Shown here one piece after another: positions 38,236 through 49,496 of a stretch of DNA of 64,000 nt; position 1 is the first letter of the stretch, and each line of letters opens with the position of its first letter. The notes under the pieces were generated by a model. That model was not told the origin of the DNA. It searched no databases and worked only from the letters and a program-made list of their open reading frames with translations. This stretch comes from an uncultured Verrucomicrobiota bacterium (GTDB lineage: Bacteria; Verrucomicrobiota; Verrucomicrobiia; Opitutales; Opitutaceae). Position numbers and translations under genes: made by a program. The stretch spans positions 186,001-250,000 of the forward strand of contig CAIQAB010000017.1 of NCBI GenBank assembly GCA_903869675.1, written 5' to 3'.

Positions 38236-38419
38236 CTTTAAATGCAGCACTGACCAGACCTGAGTCGGGCCAGTTCGCATCCAACTTTAAGAGGCGTTTT
38301 GTGAATGAGACTCAATTGGTTTCGGGCTATTGGCACGGGGCACGGGCCGTCGGGGAATGTATTTAAAGCGCAAGGTAGTCAGATCGTCCTAGGCGCGGCC
38401 AATCCCCGGTATCGGGCAC

Positions 38420-38452
38420 AAAAAAGCCCTCCGGCTTTAGAAACCGGAGGGC
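38420..38452 (-). terminator. Intrinsic terminator of the 1703-residue repeat protein gene
   Basis: GCCCTCCGG at 38426-38434 pairs with CCGGAGGGC at 38444-38452. Read on the minus strand the stem is followed by a run of T residues. It lies about 50 bases after the minus-strand stop. Confidence 0.85.
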
Positions 38453-38503
38453 CAAGGCCAAAGCGAACGGATTACACCGTTCGCTGGGTAAACGTCCTTA
38501 GTA

Positions 38504-41500
38504 TCAACGAGCGGTGTAGGAGACAGACAGGCGCAGGAAGCGGCGGGGGTTGCTCGTGAGATCGACGTTGTCGGTGTAGGTCGAGTTCGAGCCCACCGTG
38601 CTGGTGGAGCCGGTGCCGGCGGCGAAGGCCGTCGTGCCAAGGGCGGAGGTGCCTTCGACCGTGTAGGTCAAAGCAGCGTCAGCCGTGGCGTTGCGGGGGT
38701 AGGCCAGCGTGAGGAAGTTACCCGAACGCGCTACGACGACCGGGCTGGCGTTGGCGATCTTGGGATTGGTGCCGAGGGCGTATTCCAAAATGTTGACCAG
38801 GCCGTCACCGTCATAGTCTTCGGTGTCGCCAGCGAGCACGGTGCCATCGTCGTTATAGACGCCGAACTGGGCGAAACGCCAGTTCTGCAGGGCGGTGTAA
38901 ACCACGGCGGTCGGAGTAGCCGATACCTCGCTGGAGTTACCGCTGGTGCCGAGGGCGTTGGCGGCCTCGATCACGTAGTAGTAAGTCGTGCCGTTCGACA
39001 AAGCGCTATCCACATAGCTGGTCGCAGTGACTGCGGAAGCCACCGTGGTGTAGGCGCCGCCACTGGTGGTGGCACGCTTCACAAGGTAGCCGGTGACGTT
39101 GCTGCTCGCCGACCAGGTAAGGGTGACTTGCGCATTGCCGGCCGAAGCGGCGAGCCCGGCGGGAACCGAGGGCAGCACGACCGCAGTGCCACCAGACACA
39201 TCGAGAACGCCGGTGGAAGCAGTGAAGGTATAGGAAACGGTGCCAGCCGTTCCCGTCCACACACCGGAACCGGAATCGGTGAGAGGCGTCTCGGTGCCTG
39301 AAGCTACGACCGATACGCCAGTGAAGGCTCCGGCGGCGCCCGTAGCTTGGAACAGCGTGTATGAACCGTTGTAGACGGTATCGAGGAAGTTCAGCTTGAG
39401 CGAACCACCATAGGTAAGACCGCCGGCAGCCTCCACGCTCACGCCCGTAAACTTGTTCGCGGCGAAATCAAACTGGGTCGTCGCGCTGGCACTCAGGGTC
39501 AGGGTGGCGGCCTTGGTGAAGGCCAGAAGGCCGGTCAAAGTGCCCGTCGCATCAGGACGGAGGGAGCCGTTGATCGTGGTGACACCGCCCAGCTTTCCAT
39601 TGCCAGCCAGAGTAGCTCCAGTGGCCACAGTGACAGCACCGGGTTCGGTGTTTTGATAATCAGTCCCCAGCACGCCCGTGGTGGGTTCAGTGAGGGAAAT
39701 CACGTCATCGCACACCAAACTGGTCGGGTGGCGGCCGAAGGTCAAATCGACTCCGGCCAGGGTGTAATGGCGCTCGATGGCACCAAGTAGACGGAGCGTG
39801 CCGGCGTTAACATTGACCGCACCAGTCATCAGATGCGAGTTGTTCAAGGTCAGCGTTCCGGTGCCGACCTTAGTCAGCATGGGATAGCCGTAGCCAAAGA
39901 CGTCGAGATTACCCGTCAACTGGCCGCTGATGGTGAAATCGGTGTTCAAGGCACCGACGGTGTAGTTATTGAAGCGACCCCCGACCGGATTACCCGAGAG
40001 GATGGCGCCTGCATCTACCTTCAGCTCACCGAAGCTATTAACCGTGGAGGTTCCGGTTCCAGTAGGCGGATTGAAGGCTTGGAGAACGCGAACGCCGGGT
40101 CCGACATTGACTTTCGCCGCAGCGAGATTGTGCGCACCAACCATACGATAGTCATCCGTTTCCGTGCCGGCTCCGGTGGGCGTCTTGACGATGTTTAACT
40201 GGCCGGTGAATGCCGGCCAGGCGCCAGTGATATCGCTACGGGTGGCATCGACCGAAAGGTTCAAGGTGCCCGCGCCTGTGACCACACCGGAATAACCGCC
40301 GCGCTGGGGCAGGTGCAGATTGCCTGTCACGCCAGTAGGAACGGTCAAGGCGTTGGCCAGAATGCCAAACGAGGTGCCGGCATCCACGGTTTGATAGCCG
40401 TTCAGATACAGGTGGGTGCTGCCGTCACCAAACGTGATCGCTCCCGAGCCGAGGCCGTTTTGGCCGTTGGCGGTGTTGTTGCCCAATCGAACATTGCCCG
40501 CGCTGATGGTCACCGGGCCAGAGAGGCCGCCATTGGACCCACTGAGCACCAGATCGCCTGCACCGGTCTTGTTAATCGCACCGGAGCCCGAAGCAGTTCC
40601 GGGCACGGTCAAGGTCAAGCCATTCGCGACACTGAATTCAGCCCCGTTGGCCCCGATCGTAAGCGGGCGGGCGTTGGCGCCGGCGTTATCAAGGCTCACC
40701 GTGGCGGAAGGCGCCAGAACCGCGCCATTCAGCGTCAAGCCGGCCCCCGTGGATGCCGCGCCCAGATTGGCGTTGGCGGAAAACGCGAGGGTGCCTCCGG
40801 TGACAATGGTCTGGCCGGTGTAGGTATTCGCGCCGGACAGGGTGAGGGTGCCGAGACCGGCCTTGGTGAAGGAACCGACGCCGGAGTTGCCGAGCGGATT
40901 GGCTAGAGTGACCGAATTTCCGTTGGTGTCGATGGTCGCGCCGTTCAAACCAAAGTTGATCACTTTGGACGAGATATCCGCGGTGTTGGCGGTGTCGTAG
41001 CGCAAGGTGCCGCCATTCAAGGTGACATCTCCCGAGCCCAAGCTGGCGGCATTCGCGAAACCGAGCACGCCACCCACGACATTGACCGCACCGGAAAAGG
41101 TATTCGTTCCCGTGAGGTCAAGGGTGCCGGAACCGGATTTGGCCACGCCACCCACGCCCGAAACCACACCCGAGAGGGTCAGGCTGCTGCCGCTAGAGAT
41201 GGAGGCGGCCAAGGTGGTGTTCAATACCACCGGAGCACTGATCACATGGTCGCCGGAGGAGACGATGGCGCCGACGTTGCCACTGCTGCGCTCCAGCGTC
41301 AGGTTACCGCCAGAACCGGCGGCAATCGTGTAGGGTGCGGAGCTGGCAAAGGACAGGCCGTTCGCGAACCTAGCGCCATCGAGCGTGATGGTCGCGGGAG
41401 CGCCGAGGTTCGTTGTGAATTGGGCGGTGTAATTACCCGAAGCGACTCCGTTGGACCAATTGCCGGCGCTGGCCCAGCTGCCACCGGCAGTGGCATTCCA

Positions 41501-43615
41501 TTGGGTAAGAACGGAATCCAAGCCGATCTGAAGTTTAACTACAGATCCATCCGCGCTAAAGGTGTAGGAATAGCCGGGCTGGGTGTTGATCACGCTCAAG
41601 GCCGATGCGCCAGTGCCGCCGAGCGTGCCGCTGTATTGGATCAGATCGTAGGTGCCAGGAGTCGCCCACGGGTTGGTGGTGCCGGCGGTGTAGAGCAGGA
41701 TGTTGCCGCCGTTGACCGAGAGACCGTTTGAGTTGGTGACAACCACCTTGTCATAGGAGGAGGTAGAGGCGAACTCCAGATCCAGCAGGGAAGCTGAAGC
41801 CAAGCTGAGTCCACCCGTGGTCAGCGTGCCGACACCGGCAGTTCCAGGAGTCAACTTCGCGCCGGAGGCCAGCGTGGCCGTGCCGGAAATCGTGCCTGCA
41901 CCGCTCAAGACCGTGGTGTTGGCCAGCGAGACATTACCGGAACCGGTGGCAGATCCGGCCGTGTTGGTGACGGTCAAACCGCCAGCCGTCACGTTGGTAT
42001 CACCAGTATAGAGGTTGGCGCCGCCCAGAGTAAGCACGCCAGTGCCAGACTTGCTGATACCACCCGCACCATTGTTACCGATGGAGTTGGCCAGGGTGAC
42101 GTTGTTTCCGTTGGTGTTGAGCGTGGTGCCCCCGGTGCCGATGGTGACGGTGCGGGCTGAGATGTCGGCGGTGTTGCCGGTGCCCCAGACGAGACCGCCG
42201 CCCGCGAGCAGAATCTGCGTGCCGGCGCCGAGATTGCCGAGATTGGCGAAATTGATCGTGCCGCCGGTGATCTCGGTGGCTCCGGTGTAGGTGCTCGCCC
42301 CGCTCAGCGTAAGGGTTCCGGCGCCGATATTACGGAGCAAACCGGCACCGCTGATCAGGTTGGCAACCGCATAGTCGTTGGAACGGTTGAAGACCAAGGT
42401 GCCCTGGTTGACCACCGCGCCGCTGTTCAGCGTGCCGGTGGTGCCGCCGTTACCGATCTGCATGGTGCCTTCCAGATTCGTGGTCTGGCCACCGAGCGTG
42501 TTCGAACCGGCGAGAATCAGCCGACCGGGGCCGTCCTTGGTAAGACGAGTCCCGGTGCCGGTGGACTGGTTCATCGGGTTATTGAAAACCAGATCGCCCT
42601 GCGTATTGAACTGGTGGACGTAGAACTCTTGGTTCGTTCCCGTGCGAAACTGGCTGGCGCCGTTGAAATTAACATTCTTCGCGCCGACATTCGGCCCGAC
42701 CAGGACGGAGCCGTTACCAATGCTAATGTTACGAGTAGTATTGGTGCCGTCCACGTTCCAATCCGAACCGTTGGCATTCGCGGTGTTGAAGCGGATGCCG
42801 CCAGCAGAAAAATTATTGCTTATCCGGAACGCCGTGGAGGCAACCGTCGTGTTGGAATTGATGACGTCGATTACACCGTAACCCTGATTGGCGGTGGCAG
42901 GTATATTGCCGAGCGAGGCCCCGGTGTTGGGATTGGCGGTGTAGGTCGCCAAGGTCGCACCCGAGACTAGGGCTGTCTGAGTGCCGTTTACCGCGACAAA
43001 GTCGCCGCCGCCAATGGTGGCGTAAGACAAGACGGCGTTGGCCGCACCGAAGGTCGTGGTCGGGTTGATCACGCCCGTGCCGGTCGCGCCCAGATTGATT
43101 TTGAGCGTGGCACCCTGGGAGCGGGCATTGGCTCCACTGCTAAGCTTCACCGTGACGCCATCAGCAATGTTCCAGGTCTGGAAGGCGCCGATTGTGATGG
43201 TTTGGCCAAAGAACTCGAAAGTGGTTCCCGAGGTTGCGGCGGAGAAATCCAAACCCGCGGAGCCGATAGTAAGCGCGGGAGAACCGAGTTGATAACTATC
43301 GATCGAAAGTTTATCGATCGCACCGACCACGCGAATGCCCTTCCAAGAGGCGGCGGCGGGGAACTTCATGTAACTCAAGCCGGTGGTCGCATCGGGAACG
43401 ATGGAGGTCACCGTGGAATCGAAAACCGCGACGTCCGAAGAGGTAGGCAGCGCGCCAGAGGTCCAACTCGTGGTGAGGTTCAAGGCATCGGCGTTATTCG
43501 CCTTGAAGACATCGGCCGCGTTCAGGGCGGGGACAAAGGCAAAAGCCGGGGTAAGGAGTCGGACAAGCTGCTTGCGGGAGAGGCGGCAGCGCAGGAGGGA
43601 GGGTAACGATTTCAT
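38504..43615 (-). CDS. Giant autotransporter-associated beta-strand repeat surface protein
   Basis: A 1703-residue exported protein. A signal peptide (1 to about 34, ending LNAAD) is followed by about 1400 residues of Gly/Thr/Asn-rich beta repeats, including at least seven copies of the passenger-type unit GxGTLTLSGxNTYTG-xTxVxGGTL. A fibronectin type III-like domain follows (about 1484-1568). Then comes a calcium-type DYDGDGLVNILEYALGTNP segment (about 1600-1618) and a final domain of about 85 residues (YPRNATADAALTYTVEGTSA onward). It lacks a PEP-CTERM tail and a recognisable outer-membrane barrel. A beta-helical surface or matrix role is likely. The pseudopilin gene is immediately upstream. 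Confidence 0.85.
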   Translation of the reverse strand: MKSLPSLLRCRLSRKQLVRLLTPAFAFVPALNAADVFKANNADALNLTTSWTSGALPTSSDVAVFDSTVTSIVPDATTGLSYMKFPAAASWKGIRVVGAIDKLSIDSYQLGSPALTIGSAGLDFSAATSGTTFEFFGQTITIGAFQTWNIADGVTVKLSSGANARSQGATLKINLGATGTGVINPTTTFGAANAVLSYATIGGGDFVAVNGTQTALVSGATLATYTANPNTGASLGNIPATANQGYGVIDVINSNTTVASTAFRISNNFSAGGIRFNTANANGSDWNVDGTNTTRNISIGNGSVLVGPNVGAKNVNFNGASQFRTGTNQEFYVHQFNTQGDLVFNNPMNQSTGTGTRLTKDGPGRLILAGSNTLGGQTTNLEGTMQIGNGGTTGTLNSGAVVNQGTLVFNRSNDYAVANLISGAGLLRNIGAGTLTLSGASTYTGATEITGGTINFANLGNLGAGTQILLAGGGLVWGTGNTADISARTVTIGTGGTTLNTNGNNVTLANSIGNNGAGGISKSGTGVLTLGGANLYTGDTNVTAGGLTVTNTAGSATGSGNVSLANTTVLSGAGTISGTATLASGAKLTPGTAGVGTLTTGGLSLASASLLDLEFASTSSYDKVVVTNSNGLSVNGGNILLYTAGTTNPWATPGTYDLIQYSGTLGGTGASALSVINTQPGYSYTFSADGSVVKLQIGLDSVLTQWNATAGGSWASAGNWSNGVASGNYTAQFTTNLGAPATITLDGARFANGLSFASSAPYTIAAGSGGNLTLERSSGNVGAIVSSGDHVISAPVVLNTTLAASISSGSSLTLSGVVSGVGGVAKSGSGTLDLTGTNTFSGAVNVVGGVLGFANAASLGSGDVTLNGGTLRYDTANTADISSKVINFGLNGATIDTNGNSVTLANPLGNSGVGSFTKAGLGTLTLSGANTYTGQTIVTGGTLAFSANANLGAASTGAGLTLNGAVLAPSATVSLDNAGANARPLTIGANGAEFSVANGLTLTVPGTASGSGAINKTGAGDLVLSGSNGGLSGPVTISAGNVRLGNNTANGQNGLGSGAITFGDGSTHLYLNGYQTVDAGTSFGILANALTVPTGVTGNLHLPQRGGYSGVVTGAGTLNLSVDATRSDITGAWPAFTGQLNIVKTPTGAGTETDDYRMVGAHNLAAAKVNVGPGVRVLQAFNPPTGTGTSTVNSFGELKVDAGAILSGNPVGGRFNNYTVGALNTDFTISGQLTGNLDVFGYGYPMLTKVGTGTLTLNNSHLMTGAVNVNAGTLRLLGAIERHYTLAGVDLTFGRHPTSLVCDDVISLTEPTTGVLGTDYQNTEPGAVTVATGATLAGNGKLGGVTTINGSLRPDATGTLTGLLAFTKAATLTLSASATTQFDFAANKFTGVSVEAAGGLTYGGSLKLNFLDTVYNGSYTLFQATGAAGAFTGVSVVASGTETPLTDSGSGVWTGTAGTVSYTFTASTGVLDVSGGTAVVLPSVPAGLAASAGNAQVTLTWSASSNVTGYLVKRATTSGGAYTTVASAVTATSYVDSALSNGTTYYYVIEAANALGTSGNSSEVSATPTAVVYTALQNWRFAQFGVYNDDGTVLAGDTEDYDGDGLVNILEYALGTNPKIANASPVVVARSGNFLTLAYPRNATADAALTYTVEGTSALGTTAFAAGTGSTSTVGSNSTYTDNVDLTSNPRRFLRLSVSYTAR

Positions 43616-43739
43616 GGGTATATTGCAGGGGTCTGAGAAAGTTATACGGGATGAAGGGAATCTAAAATTGACAGTTTTACAAAAGATCAGACCCCAAGCG
43701 TTCGGCCGCTTGAAAAGGGCAAATCAGAGACATAAGACG

Positions 43740-44522
43740 TTAATCGAGCTTCAACCAGTCTTCGTTGAAACCAGCAGAACGTCCGGAGCCTTTGGTCAGG
43801 GAAGAATTAGGGTCGATATCTTCCCAGGCCATGCCCTTCACGTGACCATCGAGGAAGGCCGTGTGGATGCGCTTGTTATGGCGGGTGTAGGCCTGATAGC
43901 CGGCTGAAATCTGGGAACCTTCCTTGCAGATGGTGGCATTGGCGCCCGTGTCGTAGGCACCGCCACTGCCACCGTTTTGGTAGGAACGCTCAATGAAGAG
44001 AATGGTGCGTGAGGGCTGACGCGCCTTACCGATAGGAACAAAGATCCCGTTGGATTCCTTGATCGTGACGCCGTTGGTGTGCGGCTGCGCGATCGCATAA
44101 GCAAAATACGTCGGCGTATTGGTGCCTCCAGACGTGGCCGCATCGTATTCGGTCTGCCCCTGCCCGCTGGGACAGGACATCAGGGTGCGATCGTAAGTTC
44201 TGGTCGCCCCTTTTGAGAAGTAAGGGATGTAGATGCCACCGGTGTTGTTAGTGCTAATCTGGCACCACAAAGTGCCATTGGTGTCCTTGATCACGTAGCG
44301 ACTTTTGTTCTCGGCCGCATAAAGGTTGGCCGCAACCGCCCAAGAACGGATGCGGTTGGCGCAATCCATGTCTTTGGCTTTATCCCGCACCCTGCCCACG
44401 GTGGGAATGATGATCGCGGCCAGAATGCCGATGATGGCGATTACAGTAAGAAGCTCGATCAGAGTGAAGCCGGAAGAACGGGCAGACGCGTGTCCGGAGC
44501 AGGAAACAGACTTGGGGGTCAT
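43740..44522 (-). CDS. Pseudopilin-like protein (prepilin N-terminal methylation domain)
   Basis: A 260-residue protein. A short leader ends at Gly18 before FTLIELLTVIAIIGILAAI, the class III signal recognised by prepilin peptidase, followed by a long helix and a soluble domain with CANRIRSWAVAANLYAAEN and a late HNKRIHTAFLDGHVKGM segment. That tail is typical of the large group of type II secretion-like pseudopilins in Planctomycetota and Verrucomicrobiota. It is followed by the giant repeat protein gene 124 bases downstream. Upstream in-frame codons lack a leader. Confidence 0.88.
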   Translation of the reverse strand: MTPKSVSCSGHASARSSGFTLIELLTVIAIIGILAAIIIPTVGRVRDKAKDMDCANRIRSWAVAANLYAAENKSRYVIKDTNGTLWCQISTNNTGGIYIPYFSKGATRTYDRTLMSCPSGQGQTEYDAATSGGTNTPTYFAYAIAQPHTNGVTIKESNGIFVPIGKARQPSRTILFIERSYQNGGSGGAYDTGANATICKEGSQISAGYQAYTRHNKRIHTAFLDGHVKGMAWEDIDPNSSLTKGSGRSAGFNEDWLKLD

Positions 44523-44848
44523 AGAGGGGTGGACCGTATAAAAAACACCTTCTCTTCGCTTAACCAAGCCTACCGACCGCACGCTGAATTGACATAATCG
44601 CTCATGGCCCGCGCGAGGCCCATCACGCGCTGGCGCGCCCATGCTTCCTCAATTAAATCATCACCTGAAACTGTTTATATGGCCATTAACGCCCCGTAAA
44701 AACGGGATGCATCGTGTTCCTGAGTGCGCACCCTCGCTGTTCCGACCCTGTCAATCCAGAGGGGTTCAGAGCCCCCCTGGGAATGAAAAATGCAATCGCA
44801 ACCAACAGTGGATAAAACACTTGGATGCCCGATAAGGAACTACGAAAT
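44523..44848. other. Intergenic region between the pseudopilin and DEAD-box helicase genes
   Basis: 326 bases without a gene. A small hairpin CCCGT-AAAA-ACGGG lies near 44693-44706, and an imperfect hairpin with GGGG/CCCC arms near 44757-44780. Neither has a clear T run. The pseudopilin promoter should be at the left end and the helicase mRNA end at the right. Confidence 0.4.
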
Positions 44849-46630
<1,782 letters not shown>

Positions 46631-46686
46631 AAACCCGAGCGTGCCGACACGCCCGAGGAAAGCAGAGAACAAAAAACAAAACCCGC

Positions 46687-47805
46687 CTAAACACCTTGCG
46701 GCATCAGGTAGGGCTCGATCGGGCGGAAACCCGGCCGGGCGCATAAATGCTCCCGTTCGGCGGCGTCCCGGCAGAGGTAAAGCGCGTAGCCGCCATGCCC
46801 GCCGCCGCAGTATTTCCAAGCCAGCGGAGCAATGCCGCCAAGAACGGCTGGGCCCGCCGCCGGATCACCGGGTAAAGGCTGCATGCCCTCGCCAATCTGC
46901 ATCGCATAAGAGGTCTGCACGGCCCGCGCGAGGGTTTCGATGGAGTTCGTCCAGACCGCCTCGCGAGCCAGCGCGCCCGCCCGGACGATAGCGTCGTAAT
47001 CGCGGGCCTTGCCGACGTTGCCGGGCGTGTGGTGGGAAGATCCAGTCCAGTAAATCGCCATGCGACCGCGCAAAAACTCGCCCGAGGTCTTCACCTCCAG
47101 CACAGGCCGGGCGCCACTATGCCAGACGCACAGCCCGGTCTCGCCGATCACGGCGGGATCCTGCCAGCCCACGCCCAGATCGAGCTCGGAGCCGACGCCA
47201 TTCTTGCCGTTCAACAGCGCCCAAGCCCCGCTGCCACCGAGGCCGGCATTGCGCTCGTAACCCCACTCGCGCAGCGAGACGGTCGGCGAGATCGCGCAAT
47301 TCACCACGAAGGCACCGGGCCGCGCATAGGCCGGCACGTCGAGCCAACCGCCGCCGAAATCCACCCGCAAGGGCGCCTCGCCGGGGGCTTTGATCCAGCG
47401 CACGATCTCACTGGTCGAGATCGGTGCGAACTGCGGCGGGGTCTTCGGGAGCCGCACGTATTTAGCACCCACCTCGGCGCAGAGGGCTTCTTTCAACGGG
47501 GTATATTTATCATCCTCGGTCACCGCCAAGATTTGCGGCCGGACACGCAGAAAATCCTCGCGGAAGTCGATGCCCTCGTCGAGACCGCGCCCCACCACCA
47601 CGTCGTCCACGCAGCCGAGCGCCGCGATGAGCGCCTGTTTGTGCTCGTCGGGCAGGGAGCTGCGGCGGCGCTTGTGGACCCAGAGCACCTCGCTGGAGGC
47701 GAAACTCACCGTCAGGTGATCACCCAGCGCGCGCGCCTCGCGGAAAAATTGCACATGGCCGGCATGGATGATGTCGTAGCAACCGGAAACGAAAACACGG
47801 ATCAT
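46687..47805 (-). CDS. Fused nucleotidyltransferase and GHMP kinase, sugar-nucleotide type
   Basis: A 372-residue two-domain protein. Residues 1 to about 145 are a cytidylyltransferase-like domain: GCYDIIHAGHVQFFREA (the HxGH motif) and ISTSEIV near 137 are its signatures, as in HldE C-terminal domains. Residues about 150-372 are a GHMP kinase: EAPLRVDFGGGWLDVPAY, the phosphate loop GLGGSGAWALL near 216, and GGGHGGYALYL near 343. The kinase is closest in look to heptose (HddA) and fucose kinases. It may phosphorylate a sugar and activate it with a nucleotide in one polypeptide; the substrate is unknown. It lies 56 bases upstream of the helicase gene, on the same strand. Confidence 0.82.
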   Translation of the reverse strand: MIRVFVSGCYDIIHAGHVQFFREARALGDHLTVSFASSEVLWVHKRRRSSLPDEHKQALIAALGCVDDVVVGRGLDEGIDFREDFLRVRPQILAVTEDDKYTPLKEALCAEVGAKYVRLPKTPPQFAPISTSEIVRWIKAPGEAPLRVDFGGGWLDVPAYARPGAFVVNCAISPTVSLREWGYERNAGLGGSGAWALLNGKNGVGSELDLGVGWQDPAVIGETGLCVWHSGARPVLEVKTSGEFLRGRMAIYWTGSSHHTPGNVGKARDYDAIVRAGALAREAVWTNSIETLARAVQTSYAMQIGEGMQPLPGDPAAGPAVLGGIAPLAWKYCGGGHGGYALYLCRDAAEREHLCARPGFRPIEPYLMPQGV

Positions 47806-47912
47806 GCCGGCACGTTTGGCGACGCCGCGCCTGCGTCCAGCCCAATAAACAACCACGAGGGCCGGAGGGCGTTTTCCCTCGCGTTCGGCGCCCCGCCCGA
47901 CGGCAATTCGCC

Positions 47913-49376
47913 ATGCCGTTCGCAAAACTAGGCCTCCATTCCAGCATCGTCCGCGCCGTCGCCGCCAAAGGCTACACCGCCCCCTCGCCCATCCAGGAAC
48001 AGGCTATTCCCATCGTTTTGACCGGTCGCGATCTGATCGCCTCGGCCCAGACCGGCACGGGCAAAACCGCCGCCTTCGCCCTGCCCATCCTCAACCGCCT
48101 CGGGCCCCACCAGGCCGCCGGCCCCCGCGTGCTCGTGCTCGAACCCACCCGCGAACTCGCCGCCCAAGTGGACGAGTCGTTCGCCGAATTCGGCAAATTC
48201 ACCGACGTCCGCCGCGCCCTGCTGCATGGCGGCGTGGGCTACGGCAAACAACGCTCCGACGTCCGCGCCGGGGCCGATATCGTCGTAGCCACGGTGGGCC
48301 GCCTGATGGATTTCCTCCAAGAGAGGGCGCTCCGCCTCGACCGCCTTGAAATCCTCGTGCTCGACGAGGTGGATCGCATGCTGGACATGGGCTTCATCAA
48401 CGACGTCAAAAAGATCGTCGCGATGTGCCCGCCCAAGCGACAGACCTTGTTCTTCTCCGCCACCGTGCCGCCCGAGATCGAGGCCGTCGCCCGCTTCGCG
48501 CTAAAGGACCCCGCCCGCGTCAGCATCGGCCGCCAGCGCTCGGTAAACGAGAGCGTCACCCACGCCATCTATCCGGTGCCCATGCACCTGAAATTCCCGC
48601 TGTTGCTCGCCCTGCTGGAAAAGACCGATTTCCGCAGCGTGATCGTTTTTACCCGCACCAAACACGGCGCGGATAAAATCGCCAAGAAACTCAAGGCCGA
48701 GCAGCACTCGGTCGCCGTGCTCCACGGCAACCGCAGCCAAGGCCAGCGCAAGGACGCCCTTCTCGGATTCAAAGAAGGCCGCTACGAGGTCATGGTGGCC
48801 ACCGACATCGCCGCCCGCGGCCTCGACGTCGAAGGCGTCACCCACGTGATCAACTACGACATTCCCGGCACACCCGACGACTACGTGCATCGCATCGGCC
48901 GCACCGGCCGCGCCGCCGCCGAGGGCGACGCTTTCACCCTGATGTCCCCCGACCAAACCGGCGAGGTCCGCGCGATCGAGAAATTCATCAACGCCAAGAT
49001 TCCCCAGCTCCAGCTCGAGGGCTTCGACTACAAGGCCAAGCCCACCGCACCCACCCCGGGCGAGGCCCGGACCGAGCGGGACCCCCGCCAGCGTGATCAA
49101 CGCTCTTTCGGCGGTGGCCCCCGTCCGCAATCCCGGGGACGCGGTCCCGGCCCGGCCGCCCACCCCTCCTCGCCCTACGGTGCTCCCGCCCGCCCCCTCT
49201 CCGCGACCGGCCCGACTCCGCGCCATGAACCGCGCGAAGCCGGCGCCCCCCTGCCCGGCACCACCGGCGGCAAGGGCAGCGGCGGCCAGCAACGCTTCAA
49301 AGACCGTGCCCCCACGCCGTTCACGCCCAAGGGCAAACCCGGGGCCCACTGGCAGAGCCGCAGCGGCCGGCGCTAG
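47913..49376 (+). CDS. DEAD-box family RNA helicase (RhlE-like)
   Basis: A 487-residue helicase. Motif I AQTGTGKT, motif II reads DEVD rather than DEAD (LVLDEVDRML), motif III FFSATVP, and motif VI HRIGRTGRA are visible. After about residue 375 the tail is Pro/Arg/Gly-rich, disordered and basic, typical of RhlE-type proteins. Likely acts in ribosome assembly or RNA turnover. It is divergent from the nucleotidyltransferase-kinase gene with a 107-base gap. Confidence 0.93.
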   Translation: MPFAKLGLHSSIVRAVAAKGYTAPSPIQEQAIPIVLTGRDLIASAQTGTGKTAAFALPILNRLGPHQAAGPRVLVLEPTRELAAQVDESFAEFGKFTDVRRALLHGGVGYGKQRSDVRAGADIVVATVGRLMDFLQERALRLDRLEILVLDEVDRMLDMGFINDVKKIVAMCPPKRQTLFFSATVPPEIEAVARFALKDPARVSIGRQRSVNESVTHAIYPVPMHLKFPLLLALLEKTDFRSVIVFTRTKHGADKIAKKLKAEQHSVAVLHGNRSQGQRKDALLGFKEGRYEVMVATDIAARGLDVEGVTHVINYDIPGTPDDYVHRIGRTGRAAAEGDAFTLMSPDQTGEVRAIEKFINAKIPQLQLEGFDYKAKPTAPTPGEARTERDPRQRDQRSFGGGPRPQSRGRGPGPAAHPSSPYGAPARPLSATGPTPRHEPREAGAPLPGTTGGKGSGGQQRFKDRAPTPFTPKGKPGAHWQSRSGRR

Positions 49377-49496
49377 GCAAAAACCGGGCGCGCCGCCGCC
49401 CAACCGGCCGGGTCACCGCAAGACTAGAGGGAACCCGTTGCCCTTTTTTGTTTCTTGGAAAGGGTAGAAAGGTCTACTTTCCAACGACTCGTCGCC

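Noticed and set aside
38504-43615. Repeats within the giant gene as a CRISPR or tandem-repeat array
   Set aside because: The repeats are protein-level, divergent and in frame; there are no identical direct repeats with uniform spacers and no cas genes.
49376-49496. Terminator after the RhlE-like helicase (GGG..CCC then six T at about 49431-49448)
   Set aside because: The stem is only three certain base pairs with mismatches inside, too weak to list as a feature.
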